Source: Microbacterium sp. No. 7
Lineage (GTDB): Bacteria > Actinomycetota > Actinomycetes > Actinomycetales > Microbacteriaceae
Direction: 5' to 3'
Assembly: GCF_001314225.1 (NCBI RefSeq)
Contig: NZ_CP012697.1
Location: forward strand, 62,001-126,000
Length of the DNA stretch: 64,000 nucleotides
Part shown: positions 17,111 to 24,943 of the stretch, piece by piece
How positions within the stretch are numbered: the stretch's first letter is position 1
Layout: the number at the start of each line of letters is the position of its first letter
Notes under the pieces: model-generated
What the model was told of the DNA's origin: nothing
Database searches by the model: none
Seen by the model: the letters and a program-made list of their open reading frames with translations, nothing else
Made by a program: the position numbers and the translations under genes

Positions 17111-17146
17111 ATGCATTGGCGTAATTCATCGTGCCGCTCCTAGGGT
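17111..17146 (+). promoter_or_regulatory. Promoter of the lyase/MFS unit with blocks shared with the SDR/P450 promoter
   Basis: ATGCATTG (17111-17118) and AATTCATCG (17123-17131) are followed by a -10-like TAGGGT (17141-17146). The same two blocks precede TAGAGT at the SDR promoter (21012-21066). The rest of 16938-17198 shows nothing else I can assign. Confidence 0.5.
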
Positions 17147-17198
17147 GACTGGCGAGGTCGCGTGCGCGCCCCGTTCAACGATGAAGGAGTCTCTGCAC

Positions 17199-18161
17199 AT
17201 GGGCATGTCCGTAAAGAAATCCACGCGGCTGAAAGCATTGTTCGCCCGGCCGGAGACGGTGATCATGCCGTTCGGCGTGATGCCGATCCATGCCCAGATG
17301 GCGGAGGCCGCCGGATTCGAGGCGTTCGAGGTGTCGGGTGGCCTCTCCGCATACTGGTACGGCGTGCCGGACGTGGGCCTGCTCACGATGACCGAGTTCG
17401 TCGCCCACTGCGAGCGCGTGGCCCGGTCGGTCGACATCCCGGTGTTCTGCGATGCCGACACGGGATTCGGCCCCGGTCCGGCGAGCATCCGCCGGACGGT
17501 CCACGAGTACATCCACGCGGGCGTCGCCGGGATCCACATCGAGGACCAGGCCGAGCCGAAGAAGGCCGGGGGACAGACCGGGATCGCGCTGGTCTCCGAC
17601 GAGGAGGCCATCGGCCGGCTGAACGCCGCGTGCGACGCCCGCGACGAGCTGGACGAGGACTTCGTCATCGTCGCCCGGACCGACGGGTACGGCGCCGGCG
17701 GCGGCAGCCTCGAGGAGGCGATCCGTCGCGGCAGGCTCTACCGCGAGGAGACGGGGGCCGACGTGATCTTCTACGAAGGCCTGCACACGTGGGAACAGAT
17801 CCGCACGGCGCTCGCCGAGACGCCCGGACCCGCCTACGTCATCCCCTCCTACACCCTCACCGACCGGCCGTCGATGGCGGAGCTGTCCGAGATGGGCCAG
17901 TCCATCGAGGTCACGCCGTTCATCTACCCGGCCCTCGGCGAGGCCTGGCGAATGCTCCTCGACGTTCGGGCGGCGAACAGCAGTGAGCCGGTGTCCGCGT
18001 ATATGACCGCCGAGCTGAAGCTCCGCGGCGAGGAGCGCTATGGCGGCGTCGGCGATCAGTGGGTGAGACCCGGTTATGCGGACATTCGCCGCATGGAGGA
18101 GAAATACCTTCCCGCGTCCATGCAGCGCGACTACGTCAACAATCCCAACGTGAACGACTGA
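17199..18161 (+). CDS. Isocitrate lyase/PEP mutase superfamily enzyme, catalytic Cys absent
   Basis: 320-residue TIM-barrel protein of the superfamily that includes 2-methylisocitrate lyase, oxaloacetate hydrolase/decarboxylase and PEP mutase. Metal-site motif VFCDADTGFGPGP and the acidic IHIEDQAEPKK are clear. The active-site loop reads KKAGGQTG where C-C lyases have K[KR]CGH, so the general-acid cysteine is missing. The reaction is therefore uncertain; a decarboxylase or hydrolase is as likely as an aldol-type lyase. ATG 17199 has AAGGAG 9 nt upstream; ATG 17205 is an alternative. An MFS transporter gene follows 44 bp downstream, and a P450 unit with a similar promoter lies beyond. Confidence 0.82.
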   Translation: MGMSVKKSTRLKALFARPETVIMPFGVMPIHAQMAEAAGFEAFEVSGGLSAYWYGVPDVGLLTMTEFVAHCERVARSVDIPVFCDADTGFGPGPASIRRTVHEYIHAGVAGIHIEDQAEPKKAGGQTGIALVSDEEAIGRLNAACDARDELDEDFVIVARTDGYGAGGGSLEEAIRRGRLYREETGADVIFYEGLHTWEQIRTALAETPGPAYVIPSYTLTDRPSMAELSEMGQSIEVTPFIYPALGEAWRMLLDVRAANSSEPVSAYMTAELKLRGEERYGGVGDQWVRPGYADIRRMEEKYLPASMQRDYVNNPNVND

Positions 18162-18205
18162 TCGCTCTTCTCCCGAGACTTTCAATGACGAAAGGAACCC
18201 GATCC

Positions 18206-19555
18206 ATGTCCACCACACTCAACGCCGCCGAGAGTCCGGCGACGCCCGCGGCCGGCGAGCCGAGCGAGTTCCGCCGGGGCATCGGCGCCCTCATCGGCGG
18301 GGTCGTCTTCTACGCCGGCAGCCCGATCATCCTGGCTCAGACGCAGAGCATCATGATCGGGCCGACGATGGAGGAGACCGGCCTGCCGGCCATCGCCGTG
18401 ACCATCAGCCCCTGGATCATCCTCTTCCTCGGGGTCCTGCAGCCGATCGTCGGCTGGCTGCTGCGCCGCTACTCGCCCCGGCCGTTCATCATCGTCACCG
18501 TCATCGCCAACCTCGTGGCGCTGCTGCTGTTCGCGACGATGCCGGCCAGCTGGTTCAGCTTCTGGGCGATCGCGTTCGGCGTCGGCATCGTCGGATCGCT
18601 CGGCTACCAGGTCGCGATCAGCCGGATGCTCTCGTTCTGGTTCCGGAGCAACCTGGGGGTCGCCGTGGGCATCGTCGGAGGGGCGGCATCGCTGTTCCCC
18701 CTCATCGCCCTGCCGGTCATGACCCACTTCATCTACAGCGGCGGCGGATGGCGCTCGGGCTACTGGGTGCTGTTCGTCTACGTGCTGGTGGTGACCCTTC
18801 CGCTGGTGCTCCTGCTGTTCAAGAAGCCGAAGAGCCCGATCTTCGCCGACGACCTCGCGGTCGAGGAGGGCGGGAACGCGGCGAAGGCCGACATCGCGGG
18901 GCTGTCCCTGCGGGAGATCTTCGGCGGTGTCCGGTTCTGGGCGCTCCTCGTGTCGTTCTTCATCGCGAACCTGGCCGTGGGCGGCTTCCTCGCGAACATC
19001 GCCGTCATCGCGATGGACCGCGGGTTCGACGCGGTGTTCGCGACGGGCCTGTCGATGGCGATGCTCATCGGCGTCCTCCTCGGTCGCGTGCTCGGCGGCT
19101 TCCTGATCGACCGCACGGGATGGCCGTACATCAGCCCCGTCATCATCCTCACGGTCTCGGGCATCGGGGCGGTGCTGTTCGGCACGCTCCCGAACACCAC
19201 CTCGATCGTCGTCATGTGGGTCATCGCCGGCCTCATCGGGCTCTCCCAGGGCGCCGAGGGCGACTACATGGCGTTCTTCTCCATGCGCGAGTTCGGTGCC
19301 AAGAACTACACGTTCATCGCCGGCTTCATGTTCATGGCCACCGGGATCGCGGGGTTCCTCGGGGGCATCAGCTTCGCCATCGTGAAGGACCTCACGGGCT
19401 CCTACACCGTGGTCGCGTTCGTCGTCGCGTTCGCCTATCTGGTCGGTGCGGCGCTCCTGCTCGTCGCCGGCTTCGTCAGCATCGGCGCCAAGCGGCGGGG
19501 TGCGCGCTACTTCGCCGGACAGGGCGCCGAGGAGCTGCGCGTCGCGGCGGACTGA
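18206..19555 (+). CDS. MFS transporter
   Basis: 449-residue, 12-helix major facilitator protein. Cytoplasmic-loop features include the segment GWLLRRYSPRPFIIV, LGRVLGGFLIDRTGWPYISP between helices 8 and 9, and a charged central loop (KKPKSPIFADDLAVEEGG). The shape suggests an anion/carboxylate permease of the OFA-like type, but substrate assignment is not possible. AAAGGA 9 nt before the ATG sets the start. It is probably co-transcribed with the upstream lyase gene, so uptake of the lyase's carboxylic substrate or export of a product is the natural reading (inference). Confidence 0.88.
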   Translation: MSTTLNAAESPATPAAGEPSEFRRGIGALIGGVVFYAGSPIILAQTQSIMIGPTMEETGLPAIAVTISPWIILFLGVLQPIVGWLLRRYSPRPFIIVTVIANLVALLLFATMPASWFSFWAIAFGVGIVGSLGYQVAISRMLSFWFRSNLGVAVGIVGGAASLFPLIALPVMTHFIYSGGGWRSGYWVLFVYVLVVTLPLVLLLFKKPKSPIFADDLAVEEGGNAAKADIAGLSLREIFGGVRFWALLVSFFIANLAVGGFLANIAVIAMDRGFDAVFATGLSMAMLIGVLLGRVLGGFLIDRTGWPYISPVIILTVSGIGAVLFGTLPNTTSIVVMWVIAGLIGLSQGAEGDYMAFFSMREFGAKNYTFIAGFMFMATGIAGFLGGISFAIVKDLTGSYTVVAFVVAFAYLVGAALLLVAGFVSIGAKRRGARYFAGQGAEELRVAAD

Positions 19556-19564
19556 CGCGGGCGA

Positions 19565-19603
19565 CGGTGCCGCCGGCGGGTCCTCGCCCCGCCGGCGGCA
19601 CCG
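19565..19603. terminator. Strong bidirectional hairpin between MFS and LysR genes
   Basis: CGGTGCCGCCGGCGGG pairs perfectly (16 bp) with 19588-19603 around the 7-nt loop TCCTCGC. It sits between the convergent MFS (stop 19555) and LysR (stop 19654) genes, as expected for a shared terminator. Confidence 0.75.
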
Positions 19604-19653
19604 GACGTGCGTGCGGCGGCCGCGGGCGCTGCGGCTCCGCCGGCGGCATCCGA

Positions 19654-20574
19654 TCAGGAGGCCGGCGTCTCGGCGGGGACGCTGCCGTACGCCGCGATCG
19701 CCCGGCGATGGGCGATCTCGATGACGTGCAGCGCGGCGGGCGACAGCGTCCGCTGCGCGGGTCTGTTCAGGGTCACCACGTCGCCCGGCAGCGCATCGCC
19801 CCGGTCCGCGATGTCGAGGGCCACGAGATCTCCGGTCAGCATCCCCGCCGTGGAGATGAGGATGGTGTCCGTCTCGCGAGAGATGTGCGTGAGGATGCCG
19901 GTGTCGTCGCTCTCGATCGTCGCGTAGAGCAGCTGCGCGAGCTCGGGCTCGTTGGACATGCGCAGCACCTCGTTCCACGCGGTGGCGCACATGCGCGGGT
20001 ACTCGCCGAGGTCCGCGAACGTCACGGCGTTGGCCGAGGCGAGCGGATGCTCGGGCCGCACGAAGAACTGAGGACGACCGAGTCCGACGACCGTCGTCTC
20101 GAGCTTGTCGCCCCACGCCGGGTTCGGCTGGCGCGAGAGGAAGAAGTCGAGCTCGCCCTCGAGGAGCATGGCGTACATCGTGGAGGTCTTGGACAGCACC
20201 GTGGACACCGAGATGTCGAGCCCGGAGTTCAGGATGTCGCTGACCACGTGCGGGATGACGCTCGCGCCGACCATCGGGCCGGCGCCGATGCGCACGTGTC
20301 CGCGGACGCCGCGCGAGCGTGAGGCGATGTCGGCCTCGATGTTGCTCGCATGCCGCAGGAGGTTCTCGGCGTGGTGCAGCACGTCGACGCCGATCGTCGT
20401 CAGCTCGATCCCGTTGCGCCCGCGGTCCAGCAGACGCGTCTGCAGCGTGTTCTCCAGGCTCTGGATGCTGCGCGTCAGCGTCGGCTGGGACACGTGCAGC
20501 ACCGCGGCGGCCGCGGTGTAGCTGCCGTGCCGCGCGAGCACGGCGAACTGGTGGAGCTTCTCGATCTCAAGCAT
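19654..20574 (-). CDS. LysR-family regulator of the P450/lyase island
   Basis: 306-residue LysR protein: EIEKLHQFAVLARHGSYTAA, AAVLHVSQPTLTRSIQSLEN, TRLLDRGRNGIELTTIG, then a periplasmic-binding-fold effector domain (HVRIGAGPMVGASVIPHVVS, ELDFFLSRQPNPAWG). Start ATG 20574 overlaps the HtaA-domain stop by 8 bases (ATGCTTGA), so the two are translationally coupled. It lies between the two halves of the island, and both flanking promoters share sequence blocks, including an ATGAATTCAT palindrome. I infer it controls both units with a catabolic intermediate as effector. No direct evidence for the effector. Confidence 0.88.
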   Translation of the reverse strand: MLEIEKLHQFAVLARHGSYTAAAAVLHVSQPTLTRSIQSLENTLQTRLLDRGRNGIELTTIGVDVLHHAENLLRHASNIEADIASRSRGVRGHVRIGAGPMVGASVIPHVVSDILNSGLDISVSTVLSKTSTMYAMLLEGELDFFLSRQPNPAWGDKLETTVVGLGRPQFFVRPEHPLASANAVTFADLGEYPRMCATAWNEVLRMSNEPELAQLLYATIESDDTGILTHISRETDTILISTAGMLTGDLVALDIADRGDALPGDVVTLNRPAQRTLSPAALHVIEIAHRRAIAAYGSVPAETPAS

Positions 20575-20986
20575 CTTCGCCCGCTGCGCGGAACGGGTCG
20601 AGCAGCTCCCCCGGGGAGTACACGTCTCCGAGCAGGCGGGCGCCGTCGACGGTGAGGCGCAGCTGGGGCGCCCCCGCCGCGTCGGGCTCGCCGACACGCG
20701 CGAGCACGACGGGAGGATCGGACGGATCCTCCGAGGCGCGCACGGCGATGGTGCCCCCGGCGCCCTCGAACCGCACCTGCGGATCGGCGACGATCACGTC
20801 GAGCAGGCCGCCGTGGGCGCGGAACCGCACGGTTCCGCGATATCGCGCGGAATGCGCGTTCGACTCCACGGTCTCGAAGACGAAGCCGTCGGCGGAACGG
20901 TGCGCTCCGTCGGATGCTTCGACGGAGCCGCCGGATCGTTCGACGTAGTCGACGAAGCTTCGGCGGATGGTCCAGGTCAGATTCAC
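20567..20986 (-). CDS. Stand-alone HtaA-domain protein without signal peptide
   Basis: 139 residues that are almost entirely one HtaA domain: LTWTIRRSFVDYVERSGGSV, FVFETVES, RYRGTVRFRAHGGLLDVIVA and DPQVRFEGAGGTIAV. HtaA domains bind heme in secreted or membrane-anchored corynebacterial proteins. Here there is no signal peptide, no membrane anchor and no LPXTG, so the protein should be cytoplasmic. The GTG start at 20986 is set by AAAGGAG 6 nt upstream; the upstream ATG frame has no ribosome site. Coupled to LysR downstream and divergent from the SDR-P450 operon. Heme handling for the P450 or a non-heme catalytic role are both possible; neither is shown. Confidence 0.8.
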   Translation of the reverse strand: MNLTWTIRRSFVDYVERSGGSVEASDGAHRSADGFVFETVESNAHSARYRGTVRFRAHGGLLDVIVADPQVRFEGAGGTIAVRASEDPSDPPVVLARVGEPDAAGAPQLRLTVDGARLLGDVYSPGELLDPFRAAGEDA

Positions 20987-21011
20987 GGAAGACTCCTTTG
21001 TCATGCGATAG

Positions 21012-21066
21012 ATGCATTGAAAGACATTGATCATTGCTTGTTATGAATTCATCGCCTGCCTAGAGT
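21012..21066 (+). promoter_or_regulatory. SDR/P450 operon promoter and divergent control region
   Basis: TTGTTA (21038-21043), 17 bp, TAGAGT (21061-21066) is a good sigma-A promoter. Its spacer contains the perfect palindrome ATGAATTCAT (21043-21052). Upstream are ATGCATTG (21012-21019) and CATTG repeated three times (21015, 21025, 21032). ATGCATTG and AATTCATCG also occur at the lyase promoter. The region serves the divergent HtaA-LysR unit as well. Confidence 0.6.
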
Positions 21067-21137
21067 ACCTCGTGACCACGGGTTCGGAAAGCAGTCTTCG
21101 AGGATGAAGACGCCCCTCGTGGGAGAGGCGAGGTGTC

Positions 21138-21980
21138 GTGGGTACCGATATGGACTTCAGTGCCGCCGCGGCGGTGGTGACCGGCGCGGGCAGCGGAATC
21201 GGGCGGTCGATCGCACACGAGTTCGCGAGTCTGGGAACGCGTGTGCTCGTTGCCGATATCGATGACGATTCGGCGCAGTCGGTCGCCGAGGAGATCAGGG
21301 CTGCAGGGGGAGACGCGCGAGCGCGGGCGGTCGACGTGACCGATGCCGACAGCGTCGAGGCCCTCGCCGACGAGGCGTTCGAGGCCTTCGGCCGGGTGGA
21401 CATCCTCTGCAACAACGCCGGGGTGACCTGGCGTCCCTTCCGGTCGGTGTGGGATGCCAGCCTCGCGGACTTTCGCTGGATGACCGAGGTCAACTACTTC
21501 GGCGTGGTCCACGGCGTCTTCGCGTTCCTGCCGCGCATGAGAGCGCAGGCCGGCAGGAAGCAGATCGTCAACACGTCGTCGCTGGCGACGCTGTCGACGA
21601 GCCCGGGACACGCGCCCTACACGGCATCGAAGCATGCCGTCGACGGGCTGAGCGACGTGCTCCGGGAAGAGCTCGTCGACCACGGCGACGACTTCGGCGT
21701 GACGGTGCTCTATCCGGGACTGATCACCACGAACATCGGCGAGACCAGCAAGAGCGTCCGTGCGCAGGAGACCGGCGACGATCTGTCCGATGCGATCGCC
21801 TACACGCAGGTGCGGACGTTCGACTTTCCGCACAACCGGCCCAAGGGCCCCGAGAACGTCGGCAAGCAGGTGGTCGAGGCCATTCGCCGCAACGACCCAT
21901 ACTGCCTCACCCATCCGGCCCCCGAGAGCGAGATCGCGCAGCGCGCGAAGCTCTGGACCCGCGCCTATCGCGGCTATTGA
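21138..21980 (+). CDS. Short-chain dehydrogenase/reductase
   Basis: 280-residue classical SDR that oxidises or reduces an alcohol/ketone with NAD(P). Cofactor motif VVTGAGSGIGRSIAHEF, NNAG motif CNNAGVTWRPF, catalytic Ser in NTSSLATLS, and YTASK with the catalytic Tyr and Lys are all present. The Asp after the second strand (VADIDDD) suggests NAD preference. GTG 21138 with GCGAGG just upstream is used; ATG 21150 is an alternative. First gene of the SDR-P450-ferredoxin-reductase operon, so it probably acts on the alcohol made by the P450 (inference). Confidence 0.9.
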   Translation: MGTDMDFSAAAAVVTGAGSGIGRSIAHEFASLGTRVLVADIDDDSAQSVAEEIRAAGGDARARAVDVTDADSVEALADEAFEAFGRVDILCNNAGVTWRPFRSVWDASLADFRWMTEVNYFGVVHGVFAFLPRMRAQAGRKQIVNTSSLATLSTSPGHAPYTASKHAVDGLSDVLREELVDHGDDFGVTVLYPGLITTNIGETSKSVRAQETGDDLSDAIAYTQVRTFDFPHNRPKGPENVGKQVVEAIRRNDPYCLTHPAPESEIAQRAKLWTRAYRGY

Positions 21981-22007
21981 ACGCAAGGAATCCCGAAGGA
22001 GAACGTC

Positions 22008-23270
22008 ATGACACTTCCCGCCGACATCGACCACAAGCTGGTGGACCCCGCCTTCTTCGCGGGCACCGGGTTCCACGCCGTCCTGGCGCAGCTGCGTCGT
22101 GAGGACCCCGTGCACTGGACGCACGATCCCTCGTACGATCGCGGATTCTGGTCCCTCACCCGCTACGACGACTGCCTGCGCCTGCTGGAGGAGCCCGAGA
22201 ACTTCTCGAACTCCGCCGGAACGCACATTCCGCCGAACGGCCGCCCGCTGACGGAGGAGGAGCGGTTCAAGATGGGGTACGACGTGCAGCTCGTCGTGTC
22301 CGACCCGCCCCGTCACCAGGAGCTGCGGGCTCCGTTCAACCCGCATTTCTCCGTTCCGGCCGTCGCCAAGTTCCACGGCGACTGCGACCGCATCGTCGAT
22401 GAGATCCTCGACGAGATCGCGGACAAGGGCACCGCCGAGGGCGTCACCCAGATCGCCGCCCTCCTGCCCGTGCGGCTCTTCCTGAGCCTCATGGACGTGC
22501 CGGAGCAGGACTGGGCGAAGGTGCGCCAGATCACGCTCCGCATGCTGCACCCCGAGGACCCGAACTGGGGCGACCCGGACGCCGCCGACTACAACGCGCT
22601 GATCGCGGACGCCATGGGCGACCTGTACGGGTACATGGCGGATCACGTCCTCGCCCGACGCGGCAAGGAGGGCGCGGACTTCGCCACCCTCATCGCGAAC
22701 AAGGACTACCGCGGCAAGATGCTCACCGAACGCGAGGCCGGGATGATGGGCTTCTCGGTCGTCGCGGGCGGGCTGGAGACCACTCGCAACGCCGCCGCCA
22801 TCGCGATCATGGAGCTCGCCCGGCGCCCCGAGCAGGCGGCGCTCCTCGCCGACGACAAGACGGCCAAGCTCGCCGTCGAAGAGATCATCCGCTGGGTCAC
22901 GCCGTCCAAGAACAGGCTGCGTGTCGCGACCAGGGACCTGGAGATCGGCGGCAAGCAGATCAAGAAGGGCGACTGGGTCGTCGGGTGGATCGTGTCGGCC
23001 AACCGGGACGAGACCGTCTTCGGACCCACCGCCGATCAGTTCGACATCACCCGCAGCCCGAACCCCCACCTCGGGTTCGGCGAGGGCGAGCACATCTGCC
23101 TGGGCCGGAACGTCGCGCGGCTCGAGCTGCGGATCCTGCTCCAGAAGCTGTTCGCGCGGTTCCCCGACCTGCGCCTCTCCGGGGAGCCCGAGTGGGTGCA
23201 CTCCACCAACACGACCGGCCTGGCGTCGCTTCCGCTCGCGTTCGAGCCGCGGGTTCCCGCCGGCGTGTAG
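22008..23270 (+). CDS. Cytochrome P450 monooxygenase
   Basis: 420-residue soluble bacterial P450. I-helix AGGLETTRN near residue 253 (Glu in place of the usual acid Asp before TT), K-helix EEIIR near 290, and heme loop FGEGEHICLGRNVAR with the thiolate Cys at about 364. Length normal. AAGGAG lies just upstream of the ATG. It sits with its own [2Fe-2S] ferredoxin and FAD reductase, a complete class I electron chain as in terpene- and steroid-degrading P450 systems (family knowledge). Substrate not identifiable by eye; the neighbouring SDR, lyase and MFS genes suggest catabolism. Confidence 0.95.
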   Translation: MTLPADIDHKLVDPAFFAGTGFHAVLAQLRREDPVHWTHDPSYDRGFWSLTRYDDCLRLLEEPENFSNSAGTHIPPNGRPLTEEERFKMGYDVQLVVSDPPRHQELRAPFNPHFSVPAVAKFHGDCDRIVDEILDEIADKGTAEGVTQIAALLPVRLFLSLMDVPEQDWAKVRQITLRMLHPEDPNWGDPDAADYNALIADAMGDLYGYMADHVLARRGKEGADFATLIANKDYRGKMLTEREAGMMGFSVVAGGLETTRNAAAIAIMELARRPEQAALLADDKTAKLAVEEIIRWVTPSKNRLRVATRDLEIGGKQIKKGDWVVGWIVSANRDETVFGPTADQFDITRSPNPHLGFGEGEHICLGRNVARLELRILLQKLFARFPDLRLSGEPEWVHSTNTTGLASLPLAFEPRVPAGV

Positions 23271-23302
23271 TCACGGCGACCAACGGATTCGAGGAGGAAG
23301 AG

Positions 23303-23629
23303 ATGGCGAAGATCACCTATGTCGTGCCCGAGAACGGGACCGAGCGCACCGTCGAGTTCGCCGAGGGCGACGACGTCATGACGGTCGCGGTCAACAACGA
23401 CGTGCCCGGCATCGAGGGCGAGTGCGGCGGCGAGATGAACTGCGGCACGTGTCACGTGTGGGTCGGAGAGAAGTGGTACGGCAGCTTCGGCGAGCCCGAC
23501 TGGGACGAGGGGGTCATGCTCGACATCGTCGACCGCGCGCCCACCAGCCGGCTCGGATGTCAGCTCAAGCTCTGCGGCGCGCATGACGGCATCGTTGTGA
23601 CGGTCGCCACCGGAGAGGCGTCGTCGTGA
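23303..23629 (+). CDS. [2Fe-2S] ferredoxin (putidaredoxin/adrenodoxin type)
   Basis: 108-residue electron carrier for the P450. Cluster ligands C41, C47 and C50 (ECGGEMNCGTCHVW) and C86 in RLGCQLKLC match the CX5CX2C...C pattern. An extra Cys at 91 is present. GAGGAGG upstream of ATG 23303 sets the start. The stop overlaps the reductase start as GTGA, so the pair is translationally coupled. Cytoplasmic. Confidence 0.95.
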   Translation: MAKITYVVPENGTERTVEFAEGDDVMTVAVNNDVPGIEGECGGEMNCGTCHVWVGEKWYGSFGEPDWDEGVMLDIVDRAPTSRLGCQLKLCGAHDGIVVTVATGEASS

Positions 23630-24882
23630 CGATCCCGGATGCCTACGACCTCCTCGTCGTCGGCGGCGGGCATGCGGGGGTCGCCGTCGTCGGCCAGCTC
23701 CGCAAGTCGGGATACGCGGGCACGATCGGAGTCATCGAGGGCCAGGACGAGCTACCGTACGAGCGCCCTCCGCTGTCCAAGGGACTCCTCCTCGGCGATG
23801 TCACCGAGGAGGAGCTCCGGCTGCGCCGCGCGGACTACTGGCAGAGCGGCGTCGCCGACCTGCATCTCGGCGTGACGGTGACCTCCGTCGACCCTCGGGC
23901 GCACCGCGTGACGATCGGCGACGGGAGCACCGTCGGCTACGGGAGGCTCGTCTGGGCCACGGGCGCGAGCGCTCGCGCCCTGCCGCTGCCCGGCGCCGAC
24001 TCCGAGAACGTCGTCGCCGTCCGCACGCTGGCCGATGCGCGTCGTCTCGAGCGGCTGGCGGCGACCGCGGCGACCGCGGTGCTCATCGGCGGGGGATACA
24101 TCGGGCTGGAGACGGCGGCCACGCTGGCCAAGCTCGGCACCCGGGTCACCGTCGTCGAGGCGCAGTCGCGCCTGCTGGCGCGGGTGAGCGGACCGGCCGT
24201 CGCCCGCCGGCTCGCCGAGCTGCATGCCGGCCACGGCGTGCGCGTCGTCGTCGACGCTCAGGTGAGCGGTCTGCGGACGGCGGGGTCCCGCGTCACCTCC
24301 GTCGTCCTGGGGGACGGCGACGTGCTCGACGCCGACCTCGTCGTCGTGGGCATCGGCGTCGAGCCGCGCATCGCGCAGCTCGTCGAGGCGGGTGCGGCGA
24401 CCGCCGGGGGCGTTCTGGTCGACAGCCGGTGCCGCACCGGTCTCGACGGCGTCTACGCGATCGGGGACGTCGCCGCCCAGGAGTGCGGGTACGCCGGCGG
24501 AGCTCGCCTGCGCATCGAGTCGGTGCCCAACGCCACCGAGCAGGCCAAGTGCGTCGCCGCCGACGTCGTGGGCGGCGCCGAGATCGCCAGAGGCGTGCCG
24601 TGGTTCTGGTCGCAGCAGTACGACGTGCGCCTTCAGACCGCGGGAATCCTCGCGGGCTTCGATCAGGAGGTCGTCCGGGAGCCCGGTGCCGATGACGCGT
24701 ACGTCGTCGGGTACTTCCGAGAAGGGCTCCTCGTGGCGGCCGACTGCCTCAACGCTCCCCGCGACTTCAACGTCGTCAAGACCTTGCTCGGCCGCCGCCT
24801 CGCCGTCACGCCCGAGCGGTTCTCCGCGGCGCCGGCGCTCGCCGACCTCCTGTCCCACGAGCACGCCGCAGCGACGATGTGA
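23626..24882 (+). CDS. FAD-dependent ferredoxin reductase
   Basis: 418-residue putidaredoxin-reductase-like flavoprotein that passes NAD(P)H electrons to the adjacent ferredoxin. FAD site VVGGGHAGVAVVGQLRKSGY, substrate-side ELPYERPPLSKGLLLG, second dinucleotide fold AVLIGGGYIGLETAATLAKL, and the FAD-binding GVYAIGDVAAQEC are in order, with the C-terminal SVPNATEQAKCVAADVVG and FWSQQYDVRLQTAG. GTG start overlaps the ferredoxin stop. Confidence 0.93.
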   Translation: MTIPDAYDLLVVGGGHAGVAVVGQLRKSGYAGTIGVIEGQDELPYERPPLSKGLLLGDVTEEELRLRRADYWQSGVADLHLGVTVTSVDPRAHRVTIGDGSTVGYGRLVWATGASARALPLPGADSENVVAVRTLADARRLERLAATAATAVLIGGGYIGLETAATLAKLGTRVTVVEAQSRLLARVSGPAVARRLAELHAGHGVRVVVDAQVSGLRTAGSRVTSVVLGDGDVLDADLVVVGIGVEPRIAQLVEAGAATAGGVLVDSRCRTGLDGVYAIGDVAAQECGYAGGARLRIESVPNATEQAKCVAADVVGGAEIARGVPWFWSQQYDVRLQTAGILAGFDQEVVREPGADDAYVVGYFREGLLVAADCLNAPRDFNVVKTLLGRRLAVTPERFSAAPALADLLSHEHAAATM

Positions 24883-24895
24883 GTAGGCTCGCGCC

Positions 24896-24943
24896 ATGAC
24901 GCGTGCCACCGTGCCCCGGACGCCGGAGCACGTGCATGGGTGA
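24896..24943 (+). CDS. Possible leaderless 15-codon leader ORF
   Basis: ATG at 24896 encodes MTRATVPRTPEHVHG and stops at 24943, overlapping the start of the membrane-protein gene by ATGGGTGA. TAGGCT (24884-24889) ends exactly 6 nt before the ATG, the spacing seen at other leaderless starts here. It may serve to couple translation of the next gene. No ribosome site is needed in this model; expression unproven. Confidence 0.35.
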   Translation: MTRATVPRTPEHVHG

